64,000 nucleotides of DNA from Paraburkholderia sp. UYCP14C (GTDB taxonomy: Bacteria > Pseudomonadota > Gammaproteobacteria > Burkholderiales > Burkholderiaceae): NCBI RefSeq assembly GCF_004197395.1, contig NZ_SELS01000005.1, positions 62,001 to 126,000 on the forward strand, read 5' to 3'. Shown piece after piece: positions 9,822-18,250 of the stretch. The translations under genes and the position numbers were made by a program. Every line of letters starts with the position of its first letter. The stretch's first letter is position 1. A model generated the notes under the pieces. The model saw nothing but the letters and a program-made list of their open reading frames with translations, did not search any database and was not told the origin of the DNA.

Positions 9822-9831
9822 CGTCTAGACG
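9822..9831. promoter_or_regulatory. CGTCTAGACG palindrome, possible PhnF/HutC-type operator
   Basis: A perfect 10-base palindrome lies 90 bases before phnC, between the Pho-box-like array and the gene. GTNTAGAC is the core recognised by HutC-subfamily GntR regulators, the group that includes the phosphonate regulator PhnF. No phnF gene lies in the window, so the regulator would act from elsewhere. Confidence 0.4.
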
Positions 9832-9920
9832 TTGCGATGCCTTCACTCAACCGTCACAGTCGCTTCCTAGAATGAGCCCCACACATGCCGGCAGTGTCCG
9901 GATGCAGCGAGGAAACACAG

Positions 9921-10838
9921 ATGGAAGCGATCCGTGAAGCTATTCGAATCGAACGTTTGAGCAAGACGTTTGGTAACGGCCGCAAAGCGCTCGACGAGAT
10001 CGATCTGCGCGTCGCGCCCGGTGAGATGGTTGCGCTGATCGGCGCATCAGGCTCGGGAAAATCGACGTTGCTACGGCATATCGCGGGTTTTACCGCGTCC
10101 GACGCGCAGCCGTCGCAGATCGAGATTCTCGGCCGGCCGATCCAGCAGAACGGCCGCATCGTGCGTGAAGTGCGCAGCATTCGCCGCGACATCGGCTTCG
10201 TGTTCCAGCAGTTCAACCTGGTGAACCGGCGGTCGGTCGAAACCAACGTGCTGATCGGCGCGCTCGCGCGCCTGCCGTGGCGGCGCCGTCTGTGCGGCCG
10301 CTTCCCGCGTGCGGAACGCGCACTGTCGCTGGCTGCGCTACACGAGGTCGGTATCGGCGAACATGCGCGCGAGCGCGCCGCGAACCTGTCGGGCGGTCAG
10401 CAGCAACGCGCCGCGCTCGCACGAGCGCTCGTGCAGCGTGCGCAGATCGTGCTCGCCGACGAACCGATCGCGTCGCTCGATCCCGAGTCGTCGCGCCGCG
10501 TGATGGACATGCTGCAAGCGCTGAACGTCGAGCATCGGATCACGGTGCTGGTGTCGCTGCATCAGGTCGACATCGCAATGAAGTACTGCCCGCGCACGGT
10601 CGCGCTGCGTCGCGGCAAGGTGGTGTACGACGGCCCTTCGAGTGCGCTGACAGCAGCGCTGCTGAAAAAACTCTACGGCGACGACGCGCGCGAACTGCTC
10701 GACGACGCGACGCACGGCGCAGACCACGCTCACGATGCGCCCGACGCGGCCAACTCCGCCACCGCGCCGGCACGTCCGGACACCGGCCCCGCCGCCGCGC
10801 GCCACGCGTTCGCGCTAAGCGCCGCGCCGTCGAACTGA
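9921..10838 (+). CDS. phnC: Phosphonate-type ABC importer, ATP-binding subunit PhnC
   Basis: This 305-residue ATPase powers uptake of phosphonates or related oxyanions. It has Walker [10 protein letters not shown] at residues 41-49, the Q-loop region FVFQQFNLV, signature LSGGQQQR near residue 156, and Walker [14 protein letters not shown] near 176. The frame is open further upstream to 9885, but the ATG at 9921 has GAGGAA at good spacing and begins [17 protein letters not shown], so I use it. The last 50 or so residues are Ala/Pro/His-rich and longer than in the E. coli protein. It is the first gene of phnCDE. No C-P lyase or phosphonatase gene follows, so this is a transport-only cluster. 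Confidence 0.93.
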   Translation: MEAIREAIRIERLSKTFGNGRKALDEIDLRVAPGEMVALIGASGSGKSTLLRHIAGFTASDAQPSQIEILGRPIQQNGRIVREVRSIRRDIGFVFQQFNLVNRRSVETNVLIGALARLPWRRRLCGRFPRAERALSLAALHEVGIGEHARERAANLSGGQQQRAALARALVQRAQIVLADEPIASLDPESSRRVMDMLQALNVEHRITVLVSLHQVDIAMKYCPRTVALRRGKVVYDGPSSALTAALLKKLYGDDARELLDDATHGADHAHDAPDAANSATAPARPDTGPAAARHAFALSAAPSN

Positions 10839-10897
10839 ACCGCGCGCGCTATCGCGCGCTCCTGATTCTCTCCGTCCACCAAACCGGATCTCAACCG

Positions 10898-11875
10898 ATG
10901 AAATTCCTGCGCTCCCTGATCACGCTCGCGGCCGGCGCTGCCGCTTTCGCCTGCGTCGCCGCGGCCCACGCCGAGGACATCAACCTCGGCATCATCTCGA
11001 CCGATTCGTCGGCGGTGCTCAAGCAACGCTGGGAACCGCTGATCGACGACATGAAGAAACAGACCGGCCTGGACGTGAAGGCATTCTTCGCGACCGACTA
11101 CGCCGGCATCATCGAAGGCATGCGCTTCAACAAGGTGCAGGTCGGCTATTTCGGCAACGCGTCGGCGATCGAAGCCGTCGATCGTTCGGGTGGCGAAGTA
11201 TTCGCGAAAGCGCAGCACGCGAACGGCGACAGCGGCTACTACTCGCTGCTGATCACCAACGTAAACAGCCGCTTCAAGACGCTCGACGACGTGTTCAAGG
11301 ACCCCAGGAGCGTGACGCTCGGCTTCGGCGATCCGAACTCGACGTCGGGCACGCTGGTGCCGGGCTACTACCTGTTCGCGAAGCACAACACGCCGGTCAA
11401 TACGTCGTTCCGGAGCGTGCTGCCGTCGAGCCATGAGGCGAATCTGCTGGCCGTCGTCAACAACAAGATCGATATCGCGACCAACAACAGCATGATGATG
11501 GAGACGCTCAAGCGCGAGCACCCGGACAAGTTCGCGCAGGTGCGCGTGCTGTGGACCTCGCCGCTGATTCCGTCGGATCCGCTCGTGTGGCGCAAGGATC
11601 TGCCGCAAGCGACCAAGGACAAGCTGCGCAAGTTCTTCCTGAACTACGCGAAAACCGATCCGCACGAAAAAGCGGTGATGGCCGGCATCACCGAGTACAG
11701 CGGCTTCGAGGCATCGTCGGATCAACAACTGCTGCCGATTCGCGAGATCGTGCTGTTCCAGCAGAAGCAGAAGATCAAGAGCGATACGCATCTGTCCGAT
11801 AGCGACCGCAAGACGCAATTGGCCGCGCTCGACGCGAAGCTGAGCGCGCTCAGCAACGCACAGTCGAAGCAATGA
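10898..11875 (+). CDS. phnD: Phosphonate-type ABC importer, periplasmic binding protein PhnD
   Basis: This 325-residue protein begins [17 protein letters not shown] and has a clear signal peptide cut near AHAED. The mature part matches Phn[12 protein letters not shown], then [15 protein letters not shown] and [13 protein letters not shown], which form the oxyanion site, and [17 protein letters not shown], the conserved Ser-Thr-Ser-Gly loop that holds the phosphonate group. It binds the ligand in the periplasm and delivers it to PhnE. The start at 10898 gives a complete signal peptide and lies 59 bases after phnC; an open frame upstream is only read-through over phnC. The stop overlaps the phnE start by 4 bases. 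Confidence 0.94.
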   Translation: MKFLRSLITLAAGAAAFACVAAAHAEDINLGIISTDSSAVLKQRWEPLIDDMKKQTGLDVKAFFATDYAGIIEGMRFNKVQVGYFGNASAIEAVDRSGGEVFAKAQHANGDSGYYSLLITNVNSRFKTLDDVFKDPRSVTLGFGDPNSTSGTLVPGYYLFAKHNTPVNTSFRSVLPSSHEANLLAVVNNKIDIATNNSMMMETLKREHPDKFAQVRVLWTSPLIPSDPLVWRKDLPQATKDKLRKFFLNYAKTDPHEKAVMAGITEYSGFEASSDQQLLPIREIVLFQQKQKIKSDTHLSDSDRKTQLAALDAKLSALSNAQSKQ

Positions 11876-12705
11876 ACACGGCCGATCTGATCACGTCGCC
11901 GGCGCACGCGAGCGAAGCGGCACGGGCCGAGCAGGCGAAACAGCAAGCCGGCAAGCGCAGCTGGCGCTCGCTGCTCGGCTGGATCGCGGTGCTCGCCGTA
12001 CTCGGCGGCGCGTGGCACGGCGCCGACATGCGTCCGCTCGATCTGCTCAGCGACTCCGCGAACATGGGTCAGTTCGCGAAAGACTTCTTCCCGCCCGACT
12101 TCACCGAGTGGCGCAGCTACGTGCACGAGATGTACGTGACGCTCGCGGTCGCGATCTGGGGCACCGCGCTCTCGCTCGTCTGCGCGGTGCCGTTTGGTCT
12201 GATGTCCGCGCACAATCTCGCGCCGCAGTGGGTCGTGCAACCGGTGCGGCGTCTGATGGACGCATGCCGCGCGATCAATGAAATGGTGTTCGCGATGCTG
12301 TTCATCGTCGCGGTCGGGCTCGGTCCGTTCGCCGGCGTGCTCGCGCTGTGGGTGCATACGACGGGCGTGCTCGCCAAGCTGTTCGCCGAAGCGGTCGAGG
12401 CGATCGATCCGCGCCCGGCCGAAGGGGTGCGCGCGACCGGCGCGACGCGTCTCGACGAAATCGTCTATGCGGTGCTGCCGCAAGTGCTGCCGCTGTGGAT
12501 CTCGTTCGCGCTGTACCGCTTCGAGTCGAACGTGCGCTCGGCGATGGTGGTCGGGATGGTCGGCGCGGGCGGCATCGGCGTCGTGCTGTACGAAGCGATC
12601 CGCTCGTTCAACTATGCTCAGACGGCCGCCGTGATGATCATGGTGATCGTCGTCGTGACGGTGATCGATCTCGGCTCGGCCTGGTTGCGTGAGCGGGTGA
12701 TTTGA
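11872..12705 (+). CDS. phnE: Phosphonate-type ABC importer, permease PhnE
   Basis: This 277-residue inner-membrane permease completes the importer. After a 35-residue charged N-terminus and a first helix it shows the family's core: [15 protein letters not shown], then [15 protein letters not shown], and the EAA-type coupling loop [19 protein letters not shown], which contacts Phn[19 protein letters not shown] near the end is the usual PhnE signature. The ATG overlaps the phnD stop (ATGA). Many proteobacteria carry two phnE genes; here there is only one. A strong terminator follows at 12761. Confidence 0.94.
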   Translation: MNTADLITSPAHASEAARAEQAKQQAGKRSWRSLLGWIAVLAVLGGAWHGADMRPLDLLSDSANMGQFAKDFFPPDFTEWRSYVHEMYVTLAVAIWGTALSLVCAVPFGLMSAHNLAPQWVVQPVRRLMDACRAINEMVFAMLFIVAVGLGPFAGVLALWVHTTGVLAKLFAEAVEAIDPRPAEGVRATGATRLDEIVYAVLPQVLPLWISFALYRFESNVRSAMVVGMVGAGGIGVVLYEAIRSFNYAQTAAVMIMVIVVVTVIDLGSAWLRERVI

Positions 12706-12760
12706 GGACGACGCACGGCGCGCCGGGCACGAACCCCGGCCGAAGTCAGGACGGCCAGCA

Positions 12761-12797
12761 CGGGCGAAGCGCACTGCCGCTCCGCCCGTTTCTTTTT
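12761..12797 (+). terminator. Intrinsic terminator after phnCDE
   Basis: CGGGCGAAGCG pairs with CGCTCCGCCCG around a 6-base loop with one A-C mismatch, and is followed by TTTCTTTTT. It marks the end of phnCDE and separates it from the EamA transporter gene. Confidence 0.85.
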
Positions 12798-12976
12798 GGC
12801 GGCGATCAGCGGCACGACGGCAACACTTCTTGCGAGCCGCCAAACGCCGCGTTCTTTCACGCAAAAGCCCTTCGCTTTAGTCATCCACTCCCCATTCCGG
12901 CGTTCTGCTGGAATAATCACCGGCTTGCGACCGCCTTACGGTCTCCCCTTGCCCCCTTGGTCCAATCCCGTTGTCG

Positions 12977-13813
12977 ATGGAACCCTTTGTCGTCCTGCTG
13001 GTGTTGTTCTCCGCGCTGCTTCACGCGACCTGGAACGCGTTTCTGCATCTGTCCGAAGACCGCGTCTGGCTGCTCGGCATGATGGCGATGCCGTATATCA
13101 CGGTCAGCGCGATCGGTGTGCTGGCGCTGCCGCTGCCGGCGCCGGCGGCGTGGCCGTATATCGTTGCGTCGGCGGTGCTCGAATGGGGCTATCTGCTCGC
13201 GCTGATTCGCGCGTACAAGAGCGGCGATTTCGGCCAGATCTATCCGATCGCGCGCGGTCTTTCGCCGATGCTCGTGTTCGTCGGCGCGCTCGTGTTCGCG
13301 GACGAAGTGCTGAAGCCGCTCGCCGCGCTCGGCGTCGCGCTGGTGTCGTGCGGCATCGTCTCGCTCGCGTTCCGGCGCGGCATGCGCTTTTCCGGCGAGA
13401 GCGTGCCGTTCGCGCTGCTGACGGGTCTGTTCATCGCGACGTACTCGGTCGTCGACGGCGTCGGCGCGCGCGTCGCGGGCAATGGCCTGAGCTACATCAT
13501 GTGGGTGTATCTGATCTGGAACATCCCGCAGTTCATGCTTGCATGGCATTGGCGCGGCGGCGCGAAGGGGCTGTTCATCGGCCGCGCGCTGGTGGTAAAG
13601 GGCATCGCGTCGGGTGTGCTCGCGCTCGGCGCGTATTGCCTGATCATCGAGGCGTACCGCTATCTGCCGATCGCGATGGTGTCCGCGTTGCGCGAGCTGA
13701 GCTCGATCTTCGCGGTGCTGATCGGCTGCATCTTCCTGCGCGAGAAGCTCACCGCGCGACGCATCGTGGCGTGTTTGCTCGTGACGCTCGGGGCGGTGTT
13801 GATACGGATTTGA
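12977..13813 (+). CDS. EamA/DMT-family transporter
   Basis: This 278-residue protein has about ten predicted membrane helices in two repeats, the plan of the drug/metabolite transporter superfamily. MEPFVVLLVLFSALLHATWNAF is the first helix, with the Trp-Asn pair common in EamA proteins, and YKSGDFGQIYPIARGLSPM is the conserved end of the first repeat. ALRELSSIFAVLIGCIFLREKLTARR is the matching motif of the second repeat. I chose the ATG at 12977 over TTG at 12971. It follows phnE but lies beyond a strong terminator, so it is probably its own unit. The substrate is unknown; family members export metabolites or amino acids. Confidence 0.85.
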   Translation: MEPFVVLLVLFSALLHATWNAFLHLSEDRVWLLGMMAMPYITVSAIGVLALPLPAPAAWPYIVASAVLEWGYLLALIRAYKSGDFGQIYPIARGLSPMLVFVGALVFADEVLKPLAALGVALVSCGIVSLAFRRGMRFSGESVPFALLTGLFIATYSVVDGVGARVAGNGLSYIMWVYLIWNIPQFMLAWHWRGGAKGLFIGRALVVKGIASGVLALGAYCLIIEAYRYLPIAMVSALRELSSIFAVLIGCIFLREKLTARRIVACLLVTLGAVLIRI

Positions 13814-13834
13814 TGGCTTGCGGCGACGAGCGCT

Positions 13835-13869
13835 GAAGCATGCGGCAGCAACAACGCGCCGCATGCTTC
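13835..13869. terminator. Hairpin between convergent genes
   Basis: A perfect 12-base inverted repeat, GAAGCATGCGGC and its complement, surrounds an 11-base loop between the EamA gene and the porin remnant. There is no T-run, so it may stop transcription in both directions weakly or with Rho. Confidence 0.6.
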
Positions 13870-13914
13870 ATGCGTCAAACAGAGCGCGACGCGATCAAGC
13901 CGTCGCGCGCGGCA

Positions 13915-14772
13915 TCAGAACCGATGCCGAATCCCCGCTTGCACCAGCGCTTGCGACTGACCACTCGAAGCGTTCGTCGTATAGATCTGCGCAAACGCAC
14001 CCGGCCCGCTCGCGCGCTGACAGATGCCGGTGAGGAACAGATCGGTGCGCTTCGACAGCAGGTAGTCGGTCGCGAGCGTCACCCGGTTGTAGTGCGGCGA
14101 GCGGCCACCCGAATAATCGCCGGCCGTATACACGTACGACACGCCGATCTGGAGCGTCGGCGTAAAGCGCTTCCACACACCGATTTCGCCGTTCTGCAAG
14201 CGCAATCCCGTCGAATCCGAGTAGTTGAACAGCACGTTCGAATAGCTGACCAGCACGTTGACGAAGCCGAAATCGTAGGTCTCTCCGGTACCGATGATGC
14301 GCTGCTGGTCGGTATCCGCGCCAGTCGGGCTCACGACGAACGGTGAGCCGAAACCCCAGCCGGCGCTATCCACTGCGCCGTTCGTCAGGTTCGACGGCGT
14401 CGCGTTGCTGCACCGGTTGAACTGCGTGAACGCCACACCGGCCTTCAACGCGCCCTTCGCATACACAGCGCTGCCGGTGAAGCCGTTGTTGTTGGAGAAC
14501 TGCGTCGAGTTCGAGAACGCGTAGCTGCCTGCGAACGTGAGCCCCGAGAACGTCGGCGACACGTAGCGCACCGAGTTGTTGAAGCGGTTCGTGAAGAACA
14601 TGTTGTCGTTGTCGCCGATATGCGCGCCGAAACCCGCGAAGAGATTGGCGGACTCGGCCCACCACAGGCTGTTGGTCATTTCCTCGTATTGATGGCCCAT
14701 GGTCACCGTATCGTAGCGTTGATTGCTCAGGCCGACGAACGCCTGCCGTCCGAACATGCCGCCGACCGATCC
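13915..14772 (-). pseudogene. General porin, 5' end missing
   Basis: This is the C-terminal three quarters of a Burkholderia-type trimeric porin. The readable protein begins GSVGGMFGRQAFVGLSNQ, which in intact porins lies about 100 residues after the start, and runs to a normal beta-barrel end with QAGIRHRF. The signal peptide and the first strands, seen as SVTLYG in the intact porin at 20300, are absent. Upstream in this frame there is a stop at 14794, and from about 14772 the DNA encodes an MmgE/PrpD remnant on the other strand. An internal ATG at 14757 is available, but the product would lack an export signal and the barrel could not close. The break is a rearrangement rather than a sequencing slip. 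Confidence 0.85.
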
Positions 14773-15293
14773 AGTCGCCGCTCGATGCGCTGCTCACGTT
14801 GCGCAAGCAGTACGACCTGACACCGGACAACGTGCGCAGCATCGTCGTAAGGATTCCGACCGATGCGGAGGGGATCGTCGGCGACAGTGCGATGCCCAAT
14901 GTCAATTGCCAGCGCCTGGTGGCGCTGGCGCCCGTGAAGGGTGCGGTGTCGTTCGCCGACAGTCATGACCTCGCGTTGCTGCACGATCCGCGCATCGTCG
15001 CGCAACGCGCGAAGATCACGGTGACGCCCGACGCCGCGCTGATGGACCCGGCCGCGCCGCGCGGCGCGATCGTCGAAGTCACGCTCAACGACGGACGCAA
15101 GCTCGAACATTTCACGAAGTATCCGCCTGGCACCAAAGAAAACCCGCTGAATACCGAGGCCGTCAGCGCCAAGGCGCGCGACCTGATGGCGCCGGTCCTC
15201 GGTACGGGCAAAACCGAGCAATTGATTGCGCGGATCAACGGGCTCGAGGCGCTGGACGATGTCCGGGAGTTACGTGTGTTGTATACGCTGTAA
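14770..15293 (+). pseudogene. MmgE/PrpD family protein, C-terminal remnant
   Basis: The frame reads SPLDALLTLRKQYDLTPDNV and then SIVVRIPTDAEG, matching domain 2 of MmgE/PrpD proteins such as 2-methylcitrate dehydratase, and ends normally at DVRELRVLYTL. About 170 residues remain of a family that usually has 450-480. The N-terminal catalytic domain is missing; in its place is the beheaded porin running the other way. The frame is undamaged and shows normal codon bias, so the loss may be recent. A TTG at 14799 could start translation but no catalytic residues remain. Confidence 0.75.
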
Positions 15294-15638
15294 TCAACGC
15301 GAGTAATTCACCACCGGCACGGAATACGAAGTCGGCGCGAAATTAGTACGGCCACTGCGCTGCGACGAACCATTCGCCGGCGCACCGTAGCCGCTATTCT
15401 GCGCAGCCTGGTTTTGCGCCGCGACCTTTGCTTCGGCCGCCTGGATATTGGCCGGATAGTCCAGCGGATTCGCGGTGGACGGATCGTAACCGGCCTGTTC
15501 GAGCTGAATCAGTTCGGCGCGCACCTGCGCGCGCGAGATCGGCTGACTGGTCTGATTCGACTGCGCAAACACCGCGAGCGGCGTGGCAATGAGAGCGGCG
15601 ATAACCCCTGCTTCGATCAGCGACCTGATGGACTTCAT
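15294..15638 (-). CDS. DUF4148 small secreted protein
   Basis: This 114-residue protein has a signal peptide (MKSIRSLIEAGVIAALIAT, cut after VFAQ) and the DUF4148 motif RAQVRAELIQLEQAGYDP followed by YPANIQAAEAKVAAQ. The family is numerous in Burkholderiales and predicted to be periplasmic or surface-exposed; its role is unknown. GGAGG lies 9 bases before the ATG at 15638, and I prefer that to TTG at 15647. Its stop meets that of the PrpD remnant. Confidence 0.85.
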   Translation of the reverse strand: MKSIRSLIEAGVIAALIATPLAVFAQSNQTSQPISRAQVRAELIQLEQAGYDPSTANPLDYPANIQAAEAKVAAQNQAAQNSGYGAPANGSSQRSGRTNFAPTSYSVPVVNYSR

Positions 15639-15893
15639 GATTTCCAACCTCCAGACATGGCTTCGTGCGATTGCCGCGGAGACTCGTGCGACCGATGAGC
15701 CATCCGCAGCGGTGAGGCCAGTTTAGGAGCGGGTCAGGCCGCGCAGTAAGCCCTGAACCATGAATTCACTATTGCTGTAACGACCACAATTCTCGGCCGC
15801 CACGTTCCGGCGCAGCCTCGTCGCGATGAACTACACTGATGACGCCAAACGAAGCGCCGCAGCCATCGCATTCGATCGAGGAGATAGACGCTC

Positions 15894-16430
15894 ATGTCGC
15901 ATCCCGTTGCCCTGCCGTGTTACCGCGACAGCGTGCGCGCCGAATGGGTCGATTACAACGGCCACATGCGCGACGCGTTCTACCTGCTGATCTTCAGTCT
16001 CGCCGTCGACGGGCTGATCGATCTGATCGGCCTGACCGAGGCGGTGCGCAAACAGCGGCATCGATCGATCTACACGCTCGAAGCGCATCTCAACTATCTG
16101 CATGAAATCAAACTAGGCACGCAGGTTCGCGTCGACATGCGCATGCTCGGCTACGACGCGAAACGTATGCATGTCTACTTCGAAATGTTCGCGCTGGCCC
16201 CGACGCAAAGCGAACGTATCGGCCCCGTGGCCGCGGGCGAGCAGATGCTGCTGCACGTCGATACCAGCGGACCGCGCGGCGTCGCTTTCGATCCCGACGT
16301 CAAAGCGCGCGTGCAAGAACTTGCGCAAGCTCATGCGGCATTGCCGCCGGCGCGTTTCGCGGGGCGTGTGATCGCTTTGCCGTGCGCAGCGCAACCGCAA
16401 ACGCCACCCGAACGGAGTGACCGTGCTTGA
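15894..16430 (+). CDS. Hotdog-fold acyl-CoA thioesterase
   Basis: This 178-residue protein has the 4HBT-type hotdog fold: EWVDYNGHMRDAFYLLIF carries the Asp-x-x-x-His-x-x active-site pattern, followed by YTLEAHLNYLHEIKLGTQV and a strand reading MHVYFEMF. It resembles the thioesterases found with carnitine and betainyl-CoA breakdown genes, but no such genes are next to it here. The ATG at 15894 has GAGGAGA at good spacing. About 25 residues at the end are Pro-rich. It would release CoA from a short or modified acyl-CoA in the cytoplasm. The substrate is uncertain. Confidence 0.8.
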   Translation: MSHPVALPCYRDSVRAEWVDYNGHMRDAFYLLIFSLAVDGLIDLIGLTEAVRKQRHRSIYTLEAHLNYLHEIKLGTQVRVDMRMLGYDAKRMHVYFEMFALAPTQSERIGPVAAGEQMLLHVDTSGPRGVAFDPDVKARVQELAQAHAALPPARFAGRVIALPCAAQPQTPPERSDRA

Positions 16431-16648
16431 GCCGGAAATCGCCGCTACTGGGAAACAGGCGGGACGACCCGCTACGCGACGACGCGCGCGTGTTCGTCGA
16501 ACGGATTTGCGAGGCTGACGGAGATACCCGGCTGCTGATCGGCACGGGGCTCGTATATGGAAGCTGGGGTGCGCTTGAAACTAGCCCCGGCGTGCGGGCG
16601 ATGCACAGGGCTGTATGCGATTTTCTTCGCGAACAGACTCACCGTTAG
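16427..16648 (+). pseudogene. Alpha/beta hydrolase C-terminal fragment
   Basis: The 73-residue frame reads DPLRDDARVFVERICEADGD, then LLIGTGLVYGSWGALETSPG, and ends in AVCDFLRE. This matches the last 65 residues of fold-3 alpha/beta hydrolases, where DPLRD precedes the acid and a His-Gly pair carries the catalytic histidine. Here the histidine position reads Tyr (VYG). The rest of the gene is absent: a stop lies just upstream at 16418. It overlaps the thioesterase stop, so it may be translated as a by-product. Confidence 0.55.
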
Positions 16649-16690
16649 CGCGGCGATACGAACCGCCGCGCCCCGCCGCGTTATCGCGGC

Positions 16691-17653
16691 TCAACGATTG
16701 CGGTCGCTGCGCCACTGCGCAAACGTGACGAGATCGACGCCGACCTCCGCCGGCTCGATGCGGGTCCAGCCGAAGAACGCGTCGTCCCAGCCGGGAATGC
16801 TTTGGGGCTTCAGCGACCGGAACTTCATGCCGGAACGATACGCGAGGTCCGGCCAGAACAGCGGCATCACCTCGCGCGTGGCGAGCTGGCGCAGCAGATC
16901 GGACGGACCACCCTCGTCGGCGACGATCTCGCCCTGCGAGATCCAGTCGTTCTCGGCCCACGCGACAAACACGCTCGGGTTGCCCGCGGCGTCGAACATC
17001 AGGATCACGTTCTGGTCAGGCCGCCAGTAATACTCGACGATGCCCTGAGCGGCCACCACTTCATCGATCACCTTGCGCGTGCGCGGATCGCAGTAGGTCA
17101 TGCCGTTTTCGCCGAGGGCGAGCCAGCCCGACTCCCCGCAATGGCGGCTCTTCGCGTCCTTCAGGAAATGCGTGAGGCGATTGGCCGAATCCGCGTCGGT
17201 CTTGCGCAGGTACAGGTCGACGATGCCGGCGTTGAACGCCTTCACCGCGACGGTTTCATCGGCGACACCGGTGAGCAGCACCTTCGCGCAACGCAGATGC
17301 GAGATCGACGACAGAAACTCGACGCCGCCGATGCCCGGCATGTCGTAGTCGACGACGACCGCCGCCACTTCCTCGAAGCGCGACGGCCGCGCGACGATGT
17401 CGCGCTCCGCCGAGGTCTCGACGAAGCGCTCGACGCCCGGCTCGCTCAGACACGCCGATGCCGCCGCGAATTCGAGCGAATTCTCGCGCGCGTGCTGGCG
17501 GATATAGTTGAGCGCCGCTTGCGGGCGCGTGAAAAACAGGTTCGTGTACGTGCCCGGGAAAAACCGGCGGAGCGCATCGAGGTAGCTGTCGTTGTCGTCG
17601 ACGAAAACCACCGTGGACGGATAAAAAACGGGAGGTCGAATAAAGTTGTTCAT
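16691..17653 (-). CDS. Atypical response-regulator receiver protein with unknown C-terminal domain
   Basis: The N-terminal half is a phosphoreceiver: VVFVDDNDSYLDAL gives the acidic pair, VVVDYDMPGIGG the phospho-accepting Asp, LLTGVAD the conserved Thr, and LRKTDADS the Lys. About 45 residues are inserted between the second and third strands, much more than in a normal receiver. The C-terminal 130 residues, starting around MTYCDPRTRKVIDEVV, match no output domain I recognise and contain no helix-turn-helix. I use the ATG at 17653, giving 320 residues; a GTG at 17662 is also possible. No histidine kinase is adjacent, so the partner is elsewhere. Confidence 0.75.
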   Translation of the reverse strand: MNNFIRPPVFYPSTVVFVDDNDSYLDALRRFFPGTYTNLFFTRPQAALNYIRQHARENSLEFAAASACLSEPGVERFVETSAERDIVARPSRFEEVAAVVVDYDMPGIGGVEFLSSISHLRCAKVLLTGVADETVAVKAFNAGIVDLYLRKTDADSANRLTHFLKDAKSRHCGESGWLALGENGMTYCDPRTRKVIDEVVAAQGIVEYYWRPDQNVILMFDAAGNPSVFVAWAENDWISQGEIVADEGGPSDLLRQLATREVMPLFWPDLAYRSGMKFRSLKPQSIPGWDDAFFGWTRIEPAEVGVDLVTFAQWRSDRNR

Positions 17654-18250
17654 TATCTTCACGTGTTTCCCACGCCGCCGCGAACGCCACGGACCGACCG
17701 GTCGTTCTGGCGTCTCGCAAAGCGACTGCCCAAGGAATGCCGGGCGATGTCTCGCCCGCGGGTCCGCATGATCAATGGGTTCTTGTCGCTACTTCCGGTC
17801 ACCGCCTGCCGTCGCCGCGGTCGACGCGTTTTCACGCGTCCCGGTGGCGCAGTTTGGCGGGCCCGCCGGCGTGTGGATCGTGAGCCAGTCGCTGCAAGTC
17901 ACTTTTACACGCCGGATCATCGAACCGGGGCTGCCGGTCGTCTGCAACGGTTCGTATAGTACAGGCTCCACGCATCGGCGGCACAACTTAAATCGCTTTC
18001 CTGCAGACGCCTGTCGCGCAAATGCGGCGCACATAATTGGTCGAAAAAGAAAGGCGCAATAACCGGAAAAAATGTCCGTTTCCGGCGTGGCGACGAATGG
18101 CGATAACGGCAACCGTGCGCCGTTTTGGTGCCAGCTCCATTCGGACATCAACCATCGTGTTGCGCCGCAATATGCGGGCGAAAAGCGTCGCTGGAGATAT
18201 GGTCGTTTATCATCAAGCCATCGTAGTTGCTTAGTGGTTGTTGCTTAGAT
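17654..18250. other. Intergenic region without a recognisable gene
   Basis: These 597 bases have lower GC than the flanks, with A/T-rich patches near 17990 and 18040-18075. Short frames on both strands lack the local codon bias and have no domain I recognise. It probably holds the divergent promoters of the receiver gene and the Pro/Ala-rich protein gene. Confidence 0.5.

Larger units (their letters stand above)
9608..9920. other. Intergenic regulatory region before phnCDE
   Basis: This 313-base stretch between the divergent peptidase and phnC genes holds no coding frame with the local codon bias. It contains the Pho-box-like array and the CGTCTAGACG palindrome described separately, and is lower in GC than its flanks. 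Confidence 0.7.

Noticed and set aside
10277-10897. Upstream extension of the phnD frame by 207 codons
   Set aside because: It overlaps phnC in a second frame; the real start at 10898 begins a perfect signal peptide.
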